A program made the translations under genes and the position numbers. The notes under the pieces were generated by a model that searched no databases, was not told the origin of the DNA, and saw nothing but the letters and a program-made list of their open reading frames with translations. This document shows positions 37,117-46,654 of a DNA stretch of 64,000 nt, piece after piece (position 1 is the first letter of the stretch; the number at the start of each line of letters is the position of its first letter). Source of the stretch: an uncultured Chloroflexota bacterium (GTDB lineage: Bacteria > Chloroflexota > Limnocylindria > Limnocylindrales > CSP1-4); assembly GCA_903822495.1 (NCBI GenBank), contig CAIJPD010000018.1, forward strand, positions 62,001 to 126,000, read 5' to 3'.

Positions 37117-38352
37117 GTGTCCGCCCTTCCCTTCGACCTGCTCGTCGCCCGGCGACGGCGCGCCCTCCGCACGCTGGTCGCCGGCGTGGCGCTGGGAAGC
37201 ACCGGGCACATCGCGGCCGTCACGGTCGCCACCATCGTCGCCGAGGACCTGACCGGCACCACGGCCTGGAGTGGCGCACCCGGGGCCACGGTCGTCCTTG
37301 GCGCAGCCCTGGGCTCGACCGCCCTGTCCGCCGTGATGGCGCGCTACGGCCGGCGCCGCGGCCTGGTCCTCGGCTACGCCATCGGCGTCTTCGGCGCCCT
37401 TGTCGCGACGCTGGCGGTCGTCACGCGCTCCTTCCCCCTGCTCCTCCTCGGCACCACGCTGATCGGATTCGGCAACACGGCCAACCACCTCTCACGCTAC
37501 GCGGCCGCGGACATGGCGCCAGCCGCCGGGCGCGCCGGCGCCATCAGCACCGTGGTCTGGGGCGCGACGGTCGGGGCGATCGTCGGCCCCAACCTGGTCG
37601 GCGGCGCCGGGGGCGTGGCCACATCCATGGGGTTGCCGGCGCTCGCCGGCGCGTATCTCGTCCCCATGCTGTTCGTGACCACCGCGGGGCTGCTCTCGTT
37701 CCTGTTCCTGCGCCCCGACCCGTTCGAGCTGGCCGACATCACGCCGGAACCGGCCGGCGGGGAAGCATCCGCACCGCTGAGTCAGATCCTCCGACGCCCG
37801 GCCGTGGTGGTCGCCCTGTGCACGCTGGTGCTGGCCCAGTCCGTGATGCTCCTGATCATGACGATCAGCCCCCTCCACATGGCAACCCACGGGCACGGGC
37901 TGGGGGTCGTCGGGTTCGTGATGAGCGCCCATACCTTCGGCATGTACGCGCTCTCCCCCATCGCCGGCCGGCTGACCAACCGGTTCGGGAGCGTCCCGGT
38001 CATCCTGCTGGGGTCGGGCATCCTGGCCATCGCGGCGGCGCTCTCCGCGGCCGCGCCGCCGGATGCGGCCGCACCGCTCTTCGTCGCGCTGTTCCTCCTG
38101 GGGTTCGGCTGGAACCTGGGCTTCGTCGCGGGCAGCACCTTGCTCAGCGGCGGCGTCTCGCGGGCCGACCGGACCCGGGTCCAGGGCCTGGCAGACACCT
38201 TCGTGTGGAGCACCGGGATCGTGGCCAGCCTGGGATCGGGGCTCGTCGCCGCCGGCGCCGGCTACTCGGCGCTGGGCCTCGGCGGGCTCGCGCTGGTGGC
38301 GCTGCTCGCGCTCGTGGTCTTCGGCGGGCGCGGGCGGGTGACGGCGGCCTGA
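37117..38352 (+). CDS. MFS transporter
   Basis: ~12 hydrophobic segments, MARYGRRRGLVLGYAIG; GTG 37117 preferred (TATGAT-N6-GTG). Confidence 0.88.
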   Translation: MSALPFDLLVARRRRALRTLVAGVALGSTGHIAAVTVATIVAEDLTGTTAWSGAPGATVVLGAALGSTALSAVMARYGRRRGLVLGYAIGVFGALVATLAVVTRSFPLLLLGTTLIGFGNTANHLSRYAAADMAPAAGRAGAISTVVWGATVGAIVGPNLVGGAGGVATSMGLPALAGAYLVPMLFVTTAGLLSFLFLRPDPFELADITPEPAGGEASAPLSQILRRPAVVVALCTLVLAQSVMLLIMTISPLHMATHGHGLGVVGFVMSAHTFGMYALSPIAGRLTNRFGSVPVILLGSGILAIAAALSAAAPPDAAAPLFVALFLLGFGWNLGFVAGSTLLSGGVSRADRTRVQGLADTFVWSTGIVASLGSGLVAAGAGYSALGLGGLALVALLALVVFGGRGRVTAA

Positions 38353-38406
38353 GGCGACCGTCGTGGGTCGTTCTCCCGTCAACGACCGGTCCCGTATCAT
38401 CTGCCG

Positions 38407-38991
38407 ATGACCATCACGACTGCCCCAAGCCGGGCCCTCGGAGCGCGCGACCCACGTCTCGCGTCCTGGCGCGCGTTCGTCATCGCCCATGCCCGGGTCT
38501 GGCGCCGGCTGGACGAAGACCTTCGCCTCGAGCACGGCCTGTCGCTGTCCGAGTACGAGGCGCTCCTCCTCCTCGCCGAGTCGCCCGAGCGCCGGTTGCG
38601 GATGCGCGGCCTGGCCGAGGACCTCCAGCTCAGCAAGAGCGGCGTCACCAGGCTGGTGGATCGGCTGGTGGGCGACGGGCTCGTCGAGCGCGGGCTGTGC
38701 ACCACCGATGCCCGCGGCGCGGAGGCGGTGCTGACAGCGGCCGGCCTGGAGCGCCTCCGGACCGCGGCGCCCACGCACCTGCGTGGGATCCAGGAGTACT
38801 TCCTGGAATCGGTCACGGACGATGATCTCCCGGTCGTCGAGCGCGCCATGCGCAGCGTCGCCGCGCGGCTGCCGGGCGGCCCCTTCGCGCGAGCCCCGCG
38901 TGCCCGCGCCGAGGAGCCGTGCGCCGGTGACCCCAGCCCCTCCGGCTCCACCCAGGGAACTCCTCCGGGGAGCCGGGCCGGCGCGGGCTGA
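38407..38991 (+). CDS. MarR-family transcriptional regulator
   Basis: LSEYEALLLLAESPERRLRMRGLAEDLQLSKSGVTRLVDRLVGDGLVERGLCTTDARGAEAVLTAAG. Confidence 0.9.
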   Translation: MTITTAPSRALGARDPRLASWRAFVIAHARVWRRLDEDLRLEHGLSLSEYEALLLLAESPERRLRMRGLAEDLQLSKSGVTRLVDRLVGDGLVERGLCTTDARGAEAVLTAAGLERLRTAAPTHLRGIQEYFLESVTDDDLPVVERAMRSVAARLPGGPFARAPRARAEEPCAGDPSPSGSTQGTPPGSRAGAG

Positions 38992-39043
38992 CAGGGGCCG
39001 CCATGCCCAGTCCCGGCGGCCGGATCACCGGTCGCCCCGCGGG

Positions 39044-39796
39044 ATGACCGGCGACGTGCCCGGTCGGCTCTTTCACGGAACCAGCGGGTTTGCCTATCCC
39101 GGCTGGGCGCCCCGCTTCTACCCCGACGGCCTCCGACCGGACCAGCTCCTGCCCGCCTATGCCGCGCTCCTGCCCGCCTGCGAGCTCAGCACCACGTACT
39201 ACCGCTGGCCAACGGCGGCGCAGGTCGCCGACTGGGCCCGAGCCACCCCGTCGGGGTTCCGGTTCACCGTCAAGGCGCAGCGGGCGGCCTCCGTGCGCGC
39301 GCTGGGTCCCACGGCCCCCGCCGAAGTCGCCCGCCTGACCGCCCCCCTCGACGCGTTCGGCGAGCGGTTGGGGTCCGTGCTCCTGCGCGTCCCGGACGAG
39401 GTACAGCGCGCGGACGAACGGCTGGCCGCCTTCCTCGGCGCGTGGCCGCGCGCAGTGCCGCTGACGGTCGAGCTGCAGCACCCGTCGTGGCAGGCCGACG
39501 AGACGTTCGCGGCGCTGCGCGAGCACGGCGTGGTGCTGTGCGCGACGGAGCTCCCCGAAGACGAGGAGCCGCCGACCATCCGCCTGACGGGCCCGTTCCT
39601 GTACCTCCGGCTGCGCCGCCATGACTACAGCGGCATGGAGCTGGCGGCGTGGGCGGCGAGAATCGAGCCGTTCCTGGCCGCCGGGAGGGACGCGTACGTC
39701 TTCTTCCGGCACGATGCGGTGGGACGCGGCGCCGAGCTGGCAATGGCGCTGCACGGGGAGATCGAGCGGCTGATCGCCGCCCATGGGAGGGGCTGA
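39044..39796 (+). CDS. DUF72 domain protein
   Basis: GTSGFAYPGWAPRFYPDGLRPDQLLPAYAALLPACELSTTYYRWPTAAQVADWARATPSGFRFTVKAQR. Confidence 0.88.
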   Translation: MTGDVPGRLFHGTSGFAYPGWAPRFYPDGLRPDQLLPAYAALLPACELSTTYYRWPTAAQVADWARATPSGFRFTVKAQRAASVRALGPTAPAEVARLTAPLDAFGERLGSVLLRVPDEVQRADERLAAFLGAWPRAVPLTVELQHPSWQADETFAALREHGVVLCATELPEDEEPPTIRLTGPFLYLRLRRHDYSGMELAAWAARIEPFLAAGRDAYVFFRHDAVGRGAELAMALHGEIERLIAAHGRG

Positions 39797-41163
39797 TGGG
39801 AGGTGGCACGGTTGCGCGGACGATGAGGCCTGCCGTACGACGGCCGCGCCGGAGCGTCGCCATCGTCGCGGGCCTCGTCGCTCTGGCCCTGGCCGGCTGC
39901 GCGTCGGCCATCCGATCGGCGGCGCCCTCCCCGGCCGTGACCGGCGACGCGAGCGCCGGCGCGAGTGCGCCCCTGGCGGCATCGGCCTCGCCCGGTTCCA
40001 CGCCATTCGCGACGGGCCCGGTTGGCACGACATCCTTGCCGCCAACGAGCCCGGCCGCCTCGGTCGTCGCCGCCGCCGTCGGCCCCGCCCCTGCCGTCCA
40101 GGTCCAGCGAGTCGCGTCGGTGCCATCCGCGCTGGCCATCGCCAACGCCCACGACGGCACCAACCGGATCTTCGTGGCCAGCCAGTCTGGCCAGGTCTGG
40201 GTGGTGATCAACGGCCAGCGCTCCGCGAGCCCCGTCCTTGACATCGCGGACCGGATCACGAGCGGCGGCGAGCGGGGCCTCCTTGGCCTCGCCTTCCATC
40301 CCCGCTTTCCCGGCGACCCACGGCTCTTCGTCGACTACACGGACCGGTCCGGCAACACCGTGGTGTCGTCCTTCGCGGTGGTCGGCGGTGGCAGCGGCCC
40401 CGTTGACCCGGCCAGCGAGCGGGTCGTGGTTCGGCAGGTCCAGCCGTATCCCAACCACAACGGCGGCGCCCTCGCCTTCGGCCCCGACGGGTTCCTGTAC
40501 ATCGCGCTGGGCGACGGTGGCAGCGGCGGCGACCCGCAGGGCAACGGCCAGCGTCTCGACACGCTCCTTGGCAAGATCCTGCGGCTCGACGTCGACTCCG
40601 CGTCCGGCGGCCGGGCCTACGGCATCCCCACCGACAACCCCTTCGTGGCGCAGCCAGGCGCGCGGCCCGAGATCTGGCTGACCGGCCTGCGCAACCCGTG
40701 GCGCTTCGGCTTTGACCGCGCCAGCGGTGACCTCTGGATCGGCGACGTTGGCCAGGACCGCTGGGAGGAAGTGGACGTCTCGCGGGCGGGGGCGGGCGGG
40801 CTCAACTTCGGGTGGAACCGGACGGAAGGCTTCCACTGCTTTGCGCCCGCCAGCGGCTGCGCAACGGATGGCCTGGCGCCGCCGGTGGCCGAGTACGCCC
40901 ACGGGCCACGCTGTTCGATCACCGGCGGCGTGGTCTACCGGGGGGCGGCCTACCCATCGCTGGCTGGCCGCTACCTGTTCGCCGACTACTGCACGGGCGA
41001 GCTGTTCGCGATCACGGCGGCGGGCGACGGTCGGCGCGAACCGCAAGTCGTGGGTCGCGTGACGCAGGGGATCAGCGCCTTCGGCGAGGACGAATCGGGC
41101 GAGCTCTACGTGGCGAACGTGGCCGAGGGCTGGCTGGGACGGATCTCCGCGACGATCCCCTAG
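39796..41163 (+). CDS. PQQ-dependent sugar (glucose/sorbosone) dehydrogenase, lipoprotein
   Basis: Lipobox LALAGC; GERGLLGLAFHPRFP, YPNHNGGALAFGPDGFLYIALGDGGSGGDP, GLRNPWRFGFDRASGDLWIGDVGQDRWEEVD. Confidence 0.93.
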   Translation: MGGGTVARTMRPAVRRPRRSVAIVAGLVALALAGCASAIRSAAPSPAVTGDASAGASAPLAASASPGSTPFATGPVGTTSLPPTSPAASVVAAAVGPAPAVQVQRVASVPSALAIANAHDGTNRIFVASQSGQVWVVINGQRSASPVLDIADRITSGGERGLLGLAFHPRFPGDPRLFVDYTDRSGNTVVSSFAVVGGGSGPVDPASERVVVRQVQPYPNHNGGALAFGPDGFLYIALGDGGSGGDPQGNGQRLDTLLGKILRLDVDSASGGRAYGIPTDNPFVAQPGARPEIWLTGLRNPWRFGFDRASGDLWIGDVGQDRWEEVDVSRAGAGGLNFGWNRTEGFHCFAPASGCATDGLAPPVAEYAHGPRCSITGGVVYRGAAYPSLAGRYLFADYCTGELFAITAAGDGRREPQVVGRVTQGISAFGEDESGELYVANVAEGWLGRISATIP

Positions 41164-41195
41164 CGGGCGGGCGGCCTCGCCGCTAGATTCCGGTC

Positions 41196-41879
41196 ATGCC
41201 ATTCCGCGCCGATCCCTGGCTCCATGTCATCGCCGGCTGCATGTCGTCGGGCAAGACCGACGAGCTGCTGCGCCTCCTGCGCCGGGCCGAGATCGCCCGC
41301 CGGCGTGTCCTCCTGGTCCGCCCGGCGATCGACAACCGGACGCCCGGCGAGTTCGCCGAGAGCCGCAGCAAGGCCCGCTATCCCTCCGTGCTGGTCAACC
41401 GCGAGGAGCCGTCCGGCATCCTGGCCCTGGCCCGCGAGCGGGACGCCGACCTCGTGGGCGTCGAGGAGGCGCAGTTCTTCGACGACCAGCTGGTGGACGT
41501 GGTCCTGGCCCTGCGGGACAGCGGCCGCCACGTGATCGCGAGCGGCCTCAACCTTGACTTTGCCGGCCGTCCATTCGGCCCGATGCCGCTCCTGATGGCC
41601 CACGCCGACCAAGTGACCACGCTGAGCGCGATCTGCGTGGTGTGCGGCGATGTCGCGACTCGGACGCAGCGCCTGGTGGGCGGGCGGCCCGCCGCCGTCG
41701 ACGACCCGCTGGTGGTGATCGGCGGGTACGACCATGGCGCGATGGAGACCTACGAGGCCCGCTGCCTGCGCCACCACGAGGTAGCCGCGCCGCACGGGGT
41801 GACGATGGTGCCGGGCCTCGGGACGGGTGAGGTTCCGTCGTCGCCCGGTGTCGGCGTGGAGCGCAGCCAGGCCGGCTGA
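41196..41879 (+). CDS. tdk: thymidine kinase
   Basis: VIAGCMSSGKTDELLRLLRRAEIARRRVLLVRPAID ... VGVEEAQFFDDQLV ... SGLNLDFAGRPFGPMPLLMAHAD; zinc site CVVC...C..H. Confidence 0.95.
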   Translation: MPFRADPWLHVIAGCMSSGKTDELLRLLRRAEIARRRVLLVRPAIDNRTPGEFAESRSKARYPSVLVNREEPSGILALARERDADLVGVEEAQFFDDQLVDVVLALRDSGRHVIASGLNLDFAGRPFGPMPLLMAHADQVTTLSAICVVCGDVATRTQRLVGGRPAAVDDPLVVIGGYDHGAMETYEARCLRHHEVAAPHGVTMVPGLGTGEVPSSPGVGVERSQAG

Positions 41880-41960
41880 GGGCCGCGGACCCAGCGGGGC
41901 GAGCGGACCCCGCGGCCCCGGCGGGACGACCGGGACCGCGGGTCGCTGGCCGGACATGAT

Positions 41961-42818
41961 CTACGCGGCGGCCGCCGGCGTCTGGCTCCGCGGGACGACG
42001 GCCAGTGACGGCCGGAGGAAGAGGAACAGGATCCCGGCCAGGTAGGCCACGTGGACGACGAGCGTGGTCACCTCCGGGGTGGACGTGTAGCCGAAGATGG
42101 CGCCCAGGAACTGGCCGACACCCGTCTCGTGCGACAGGACCCCGCTGATGTCAAAGGCGGTGGCCGTCCCGATCCCGATGGCGCCGATCTCGATGAACTC
42201 GTGGACGCCGTGGGAGACGAGGCCGGCGGCCACGAAGATCAGCGCGATGCCCGTCCAGCGGAAGAAGAGGGCCAGGTTGATGCGGCGGCTGCCCGAGTAG
42301 AAGAGGTACCCGAGCACCCCGGCCCCCGCGATTCCGGCGAGCGCCCCCAGCAGCACGCTGCCCGCTCCCGCGTCGGCCGACTGCGCCTGACCCACGAGGA
42401 AGATGGAGCTCTCCAGCCCCTCGCGGATGACGGCGGTGAACGCGAGGAGGGACAGGCCCCAGGCCGACCCGGTGCCGAGCGCACGATCGACCGCGACGCG
42501 CAGCTCCCCGCTGGCCCGCGCCGCCTGGCGACGCATCCAGAAGAGCATCCAGGTGACGACGGCGGCGGCGACGAGCAGCGTCGTGCCCTCGAAGATCTGC
42601 TCGTACGGCTCCTGCAGCTCGCCCACGGTCTGGTAGATCACCACGCCGACGATGAGGCTGACGAGGGCGGCGCCAAGCGCGCCCAGCCAGACCTTGGGCG
42701 CATGTGCGCCGTTGCCGGTCCGGGCCAGGTAGGCCAGCACGATCGCGAGGATGAGCGCGGCTTCCACGCCTTCCCGGAGTCCCGTCAGCGCCCCACCCGC
42801 AAATGAGCCAACGTCCAT
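41961..42818 (-). CDS. FTR1-family iron permease
   Basis: ALTGLREGVEAALILAIVLAYL and VIREGLESSIFLVGQ (two REGxE motifs); GAGGAG SD. Confidence 0.93.
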   Translation of the reverse strand: MDVGSFAGGALTGLREGVEAALILAIVLAYLARTGNGAHAPKVWLGALGAALVSLIVGVVIYQTVGELQEPYEQIFEGTTLLVAAAVVTWMLFWMRRQAARASGELRVAVDRALGTGSAWGLSLLAFTAVIREGLESSIFLVGQAQSADAGAGSVLLGALAGIAGAGVLGYLFYSGSRRINLALFFRWTGIALIFVAAGLVSHGVHEFIEIGAIGIGTATAFDISGVLSHETGVGQFLGAIFGYTSTPEVTTLVVHVAYLAGILFLFLRPSLAVVPRSQTPAAAA

Positions 42819-42864
42819 GACCTGCTCCTCGTTCCCGGCGATGGTCGTCGCCGCAGTGATGCAG

Positions 42865-42895
42865 ATCGTAGTTGCCCTTGGCCTTGTTGGTCAAG
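42865..42895 (-). promoter_or_regulatory. promoter of the FTR1 gene with inverted repeat over the -35
   Basis: Reverse strand TTGACC-N18-TACGAT; CTTGGCC-TTGTT-GGTCAAG inverted repeat (42877-42895) overlaps the -35. Confidence 0.55.
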
Positions 42896-43048
42896 CGTCC
42901 CTGAGTCCAGTACGCATGGCGCCCTTCCATCGAGCGGCAGGTGCATCGGGCGGCACGAGGCAGATGGGTCTCCGGGCCCGTGCGGCGATGTCGTTGGCCA
43001 GGCGTGCCGGACGCCGTGCGCCGGCTAAGGCGCCGGCGGGGGCGCGGG

Positions 43049-45730
43049 CTAGAGCGCCAGCGGGTCCAGCTTCTCGGGGTCGATCCCCAGGTCGAGGACC
43101 GCCTGGGCAGCCCGGTCGGCCGTCACGCGGCCGCAGCGGGCCAGCTCCACGATGGCCGCGGCCGCGATGTGGGCCGGATCGACCTCAAACAGGGCGCGCA
43201 GGGCGGGGCGGTCGTCGCTCCGGCCAAAGCCGTCCGTGCCGAGCGACACGTACGAGCGCGGCAGCCAGCGGGCGATCATGTCCGGCACGCTCTTGAGCCA
43301 GTCCGTGGCCGCGACCACCGGGCGACCGTCATCGGGGAGCTGCTCCGTGACATACGGGATGCGGGCCGGCTGGTCCGGGTGCAGCCGGTTCCAACGCTCG
43401 GCCGCCAGCGCATCACGTCGCAGGAGGGCGAAGGACGGCGCGGACCAGACCTCGGCGGCGATCCCCAGCTTCTCCGCCAGCAGATCGGCGGCGGCCAGGA
43501 CCTGCTGGAAGATGGAGCCGGAGCCCAGGAGGCGAACGGCCGGGGCGCCCGGGCCAAGGTCCGGGGCCGCGCGGAACCGGTAGAGGCCGCGCAGGATCCC
43601 CTCGTCGACGTTCTCCGGCTTGGGCGCCTGCAGGTAGTTCTCGTTGTACAGCGTGACGTAGTAGAAGACGTCCTCGCCCCGGTTGTACATGCGCTCGATG
43701 CCGTCGCGGACCACGGCCGCCAACTCGTACGCGAAGGCCGGGTCGTACGGGCGACAGGCCGGCACGGTGGCGGCGAGCACGTGGCTGTGGCCGTCATCAT
43801 GCTGGAGGCCCTCGCCCGAGAGCGTGGTCCGCCCCGCTGTGCCGCCCATCAGGAAGCCCCGTCCGCGGGCGTCGGCAAAGGCCCAGATCTGGTCGCCGGT
43901 CCGCTGGAAGCCAAACATCGAGTAGAAGCTGTAGAACGGGATCATCGGGAAGGCGTGCGTGGCGTAGGACGTCCCGGCCGCCTGGAGGCTGGCCATGCTG
44001 CCCGCCTCGGTGATCCCCTCCTCCAGCACCTGTCCGTCGCGCGCCTCGCGATACTTGAGCACCAGCTCGCTGTCGACGGGCTCGTAGACCTGGCCCAGCG
44101 ACGAGTAGATGCCCACCTCGTTGAAGAGCGGGTCCATGCCGAAGGTGCGTGCCTCGTCCGGGATGATCGGGACGATGCGCGGCCCAAGCTCCGGGTCCCG
44201 GATCAGGTTGCGGAGGAGTCGCGTGAAGACCATGGTGGTGGAGACGGCCGTGGTGCTGCCCGTCGCGAATTCGTCGTCGATGGTGCGTGCGGGCACGGGC
44301 AGCGGCTTGGAGCGGACGACGCGCCTGGGCAGCGGGCCGCCGAGGGCGCGCCGGCGCTCGGCCAGGTACTCCACCTCCTCCGAGCCGGGGCCCGGGTGGT
44401 AGTACGGCGCTTCCTTGAGCTTGCTGTCCGGGATGGGCAGCTCCAGGCGGTCGCGGAAGACCCGCAACTCGGTCTCCGTCAGCTTCTTGGCCTGGTGGGC
44501 GATGTTGCGCCCCTCCGCACCCGTGCCCAGCGTCCAGCCCTTGACCGTCTTGGCGAGGATGACCGTGGGGGCGCCCTTCATCTCCGTGGCCGCCTTGTAG
44601 GCCGCGTAGACCTTCCGGTAGTCGTGGCCGCCCCGGCGAAGCTTGGCCAGCTCGTCGTCCGAGAGGTGCTCCACGAGCCGACCGAGGCGTCGGTCCGGGC
44701 CAAAGAAGTGGGAGCGGATGTAGGCCCCACCGGCGACGGTGAACTTCTGGAACTCGCCGTCGACCGTCTCGTTCATCTTCTCCAGCAGCACGCCGTCGAC
44801 GTCGCGGGCGAGGAGCGGGTCCCAGTCGCGCGACCAGATGACCTTGATGACGTTCCAGCCGGAGCCGCGGAAGACCGCCTCCAGCTCCTGGATGATCTTG
44901 CCGTTGCCGCGGACGGGCCCGTCCAGGCGCTGCAGGTTGCAGTTCACGACGAAGGTGAGGTTGTCGAGCCCCTCCCGGGCCGCCACGTGGAGCGCGCCCA
45001 GCGCCTCGGGCTCGTCGCTCTCGCCGTCGCCCAGGAACGCCCACACCCGGGAGGCGGACGTGTCGAGCAGCCCACGGTTCTGGAGGTAGCGGTTGTAGCG
45101 CGCCTGGTAGATGGCGCTGATGGGCCCGATGCCCATGGAGACCGTGGGGAACTCCCAGAAGTCCGGCATGGTGCGCGGATGCGGGTACGAGGGAAGTCCC
45201 TGGCCGGGCACGGACTCGCGCCGGAAGTTGTCGAGCTGCGCCTCGCTGAGCCGGCCCTCCAGGAACGCCCGGGCGTAGATGCCCGGCGCGGCGTGGCCCT
45301 GGTAGAAGACCTGGTCCCCGGAGCCGGTGCCGTCCTTGCCGCGGAAGAAGTGGTTGAAGCCCACCTCGTACAGCGATGCCGCGGAGGCGTACGTCGCCAG
45401 GTGGCCGCCGATCCCGGGTGCGTTGGTGTTGGCGCGCAGGACCATGGCCACGGCGTTCCAGCGGATGATCCGACGGATGCGGTGCTCGAGCCCTTCGTCG
45501 CCCGGGAAGACGGGCTCCTGCTCGGGGCTGATCGTGTTGATGTAGCGCGTGTGCGTCAGCGGCGGGACGCCGACCCGCAGCTGGCGGGAGCGCTTGAGCA
45601 GCTTGTAGAGGAGGAATCGCGCGCGTGCCTCGCCCTCGCGGGCGACCACGTCATCCAGCGAGTCCATCCACTCGGCGGTCTCCACGGAATCCGTGTCCGG
45701 AAGCTGGCGCTTGAACTCCTCGAAGTACAT
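43049..45730 (-). CDS. aceE: pyruvate dehydrogenase E1, homodimeric type
   Basis: MYFEEFKRQLPDTDSVETAEWMDSLDDVVAREG ... FLGDGESDEPEALGALHVAAREGLDNLTFVVNCNLQRLDGPVRGNGKIIQELE: AceE family. Start possibly GTG 45736. Confidence 0.95.
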   Translation of the reverse strand: MYFEEFKRQLPDTDSVETAEWMDSLDDVVAREGEARARFLLYKLLKRSRQLRVGVPPLTHTRYINTISPEQEPVFPGDEGLEHRIRRIIRWNAVAMVLRANTNAPGIGGHLATYASAASLYEVGFNHFFRGKDGTGSGDQVFYQGHAAPGIYARAFLEGRLSEAQLDNFRRESVPGQGLPSYPHPRTMPDFWEFPTVSMGIGPISAIYQARYNRYLQNRGLLDTSASRVWAFLGDGESDEPEALGALHVAAREGLDNLTFVVNCNLQRLDGPVRGNGKIIQELEAVFRGSGWNVIKVIWSRDWDPLLARDVDGVLLEKMNETVDGEFQKFTVAGGAYIRSHFFGPDRRLGRLVEHLSDDELAKLRRGGHDYRKVYAAYKAATEMKGAPTVILAKTVKGWTLGTGAEGRNIAHQAKKLTETELRVFRDRLELPIPDSKLKEAPYYHPGPGSEEVEYLAERRRALGGPLPRRVVRSKPLPVPARTIDDEFATGSTTAVSTTMVFTRLLRNLIRDPELGPRIVPIIPDEARTFGMDPLFNEVGIYSSLGQVYEPVDSELVLKYREARDGQVLEEGITEAGSMASLQAAGTSYATHAFPMIPFYSFYSMFGFQRTGDQIWAFADARGRGFLMGGTAGRTTLSGEGLQHDDGHSHVLAATVPACRPYDPAFAYELAAVVRDGIERMYNRGEDVFYYVTLYNENYLQAPKPENVDEGILRGLYRFRAAPDLGPGAPAVRLLGSGSIFQQVLAAADLLAEKLGIAAEVWSAPSFALLRRDALAAERWNRLHPDQPARIPYVTEQLPDDGRPVVAATDWLKSVPDMIARWLPRSYVSLGTDGFGRSDDRPALRALFEVDPAHIAAAAIVELARCGRVTADRAAQAVLDLGIDPEKLDPLAL

Positions 45731-45971
45731 CGGCACGGGATCTGCTCCACTGGCCGTCGGGACGCGGCGCGCTTGACGGTGGCTCATCGCCAATGGCGGC
45801 GGGCCGACCGTGGCCCCCGATGGGACGCGGCTGTGACGCTGGGCGGACGGCCCTGTTGCTCCCCATCTGGGCGACGGGTCAGGTTGCTGGGAGGAAGCGT
45901 AGCCCATCACGCCAACCGTCGCCGATGCGGGACCGGTTGGGATGACGGGCCCAATGCGCTAGAGTCGGCGC

Positions 45972-46571
45972 ATGCAGCGGTACGACCCCCAGACGGCCCT
46001 GATCGTCGTCGACATGCAGAACGACTTCGCGGACCCGGCCGGCGGCCTCCCCGTGACGGGCGGCGACGAGATCGTGGACCTGATCAACCGCAAGGCGTGG
46101 CGTGCGATCCGGGCCGGGTCGTTCGTCGTCTACACGCAGGACTGGCATCCCGAGACCACGGCCCACTTCGCGAAGGATGGCGGCCTCTGGCCGGTCCACT
46201 GCGTGGCGGGGACCTGGGGCGCCGCCTTCCACCCTGGCCTCGAGGTCCTGGGCCCCTCGGTGAAGAAGGGCGTCAACGGCGAGGACGGCTACTCAGGCTT
46301 CACCATGCGCGACCCGGTCACCGGGGAGACCATCCCGACGGAGCTGGAGGCGCTCCTGCGCGTCCGCGGGATCGAGCGCGTGAGGATCTGCGGCCTGGCC
46401 ACGGACTACTGCGTCAAGGCCACGGCGCTCGACGCGGCCCGGCTGGGCTTCGCCACCACCGTCCTGGCGGACGCCATCGCGGCGGTTGACCTGCAGCCGC
46501 GCGACGGCGAGGCCGCGATCGATGAGATGCGGGCCGCTGACATCGTCGTCCAGCGCACGAAGCCCGACTGA
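45972..46571 (+). CDS. pncA: nicotinamidase / isochorismatase-family hydrolase
   Basis: TALIVVDMQNDFADPAGGLPVTGGDEIVDLIN ... DWHPETTAHF ... WPVHCVAGTWGA ... RICGLATDYCVKATALDAARLG. Confidence 0.92.
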   Translation: MQRYDPQTALIVVDMQNDFADPAGGLPVTGGDEIVDLINRKAWRAIRAGSFVVYTQDWHPETTAHFAKDGGLWPVHCVAGTWGAAFHPGLEVLGPSVKKGVNGEDGYSGFTMRDPVTGETIPTELEALLRVRGIERVRICGLATDYCVKATALDAARLGFATTVLADAIAAVDLQPRDGEAAIDEMRAADIVVQRTKPD

Positions 46572-46654
46572 GCCTCTCGGCCGGCGGCCCTGCACGACCT
46601 GGGCCGGTCCCGGCCACACCCGTCCAGCCCCGGTCCCCGGCAGCGAGGCAAGCG

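Noticed and set aside
41880-41960. GC-rich inverted repeat between tdk and ftr1 as terminator
   Set aside because: 9-bp arms but a long loop and alternative pairings; not convincing by eye.
42941-46489. 1182-aa forward ORF over aceE
   Set aside because: Antisense shadow of aceE running into the pncA region; low-complexity, no recognisable motifs.
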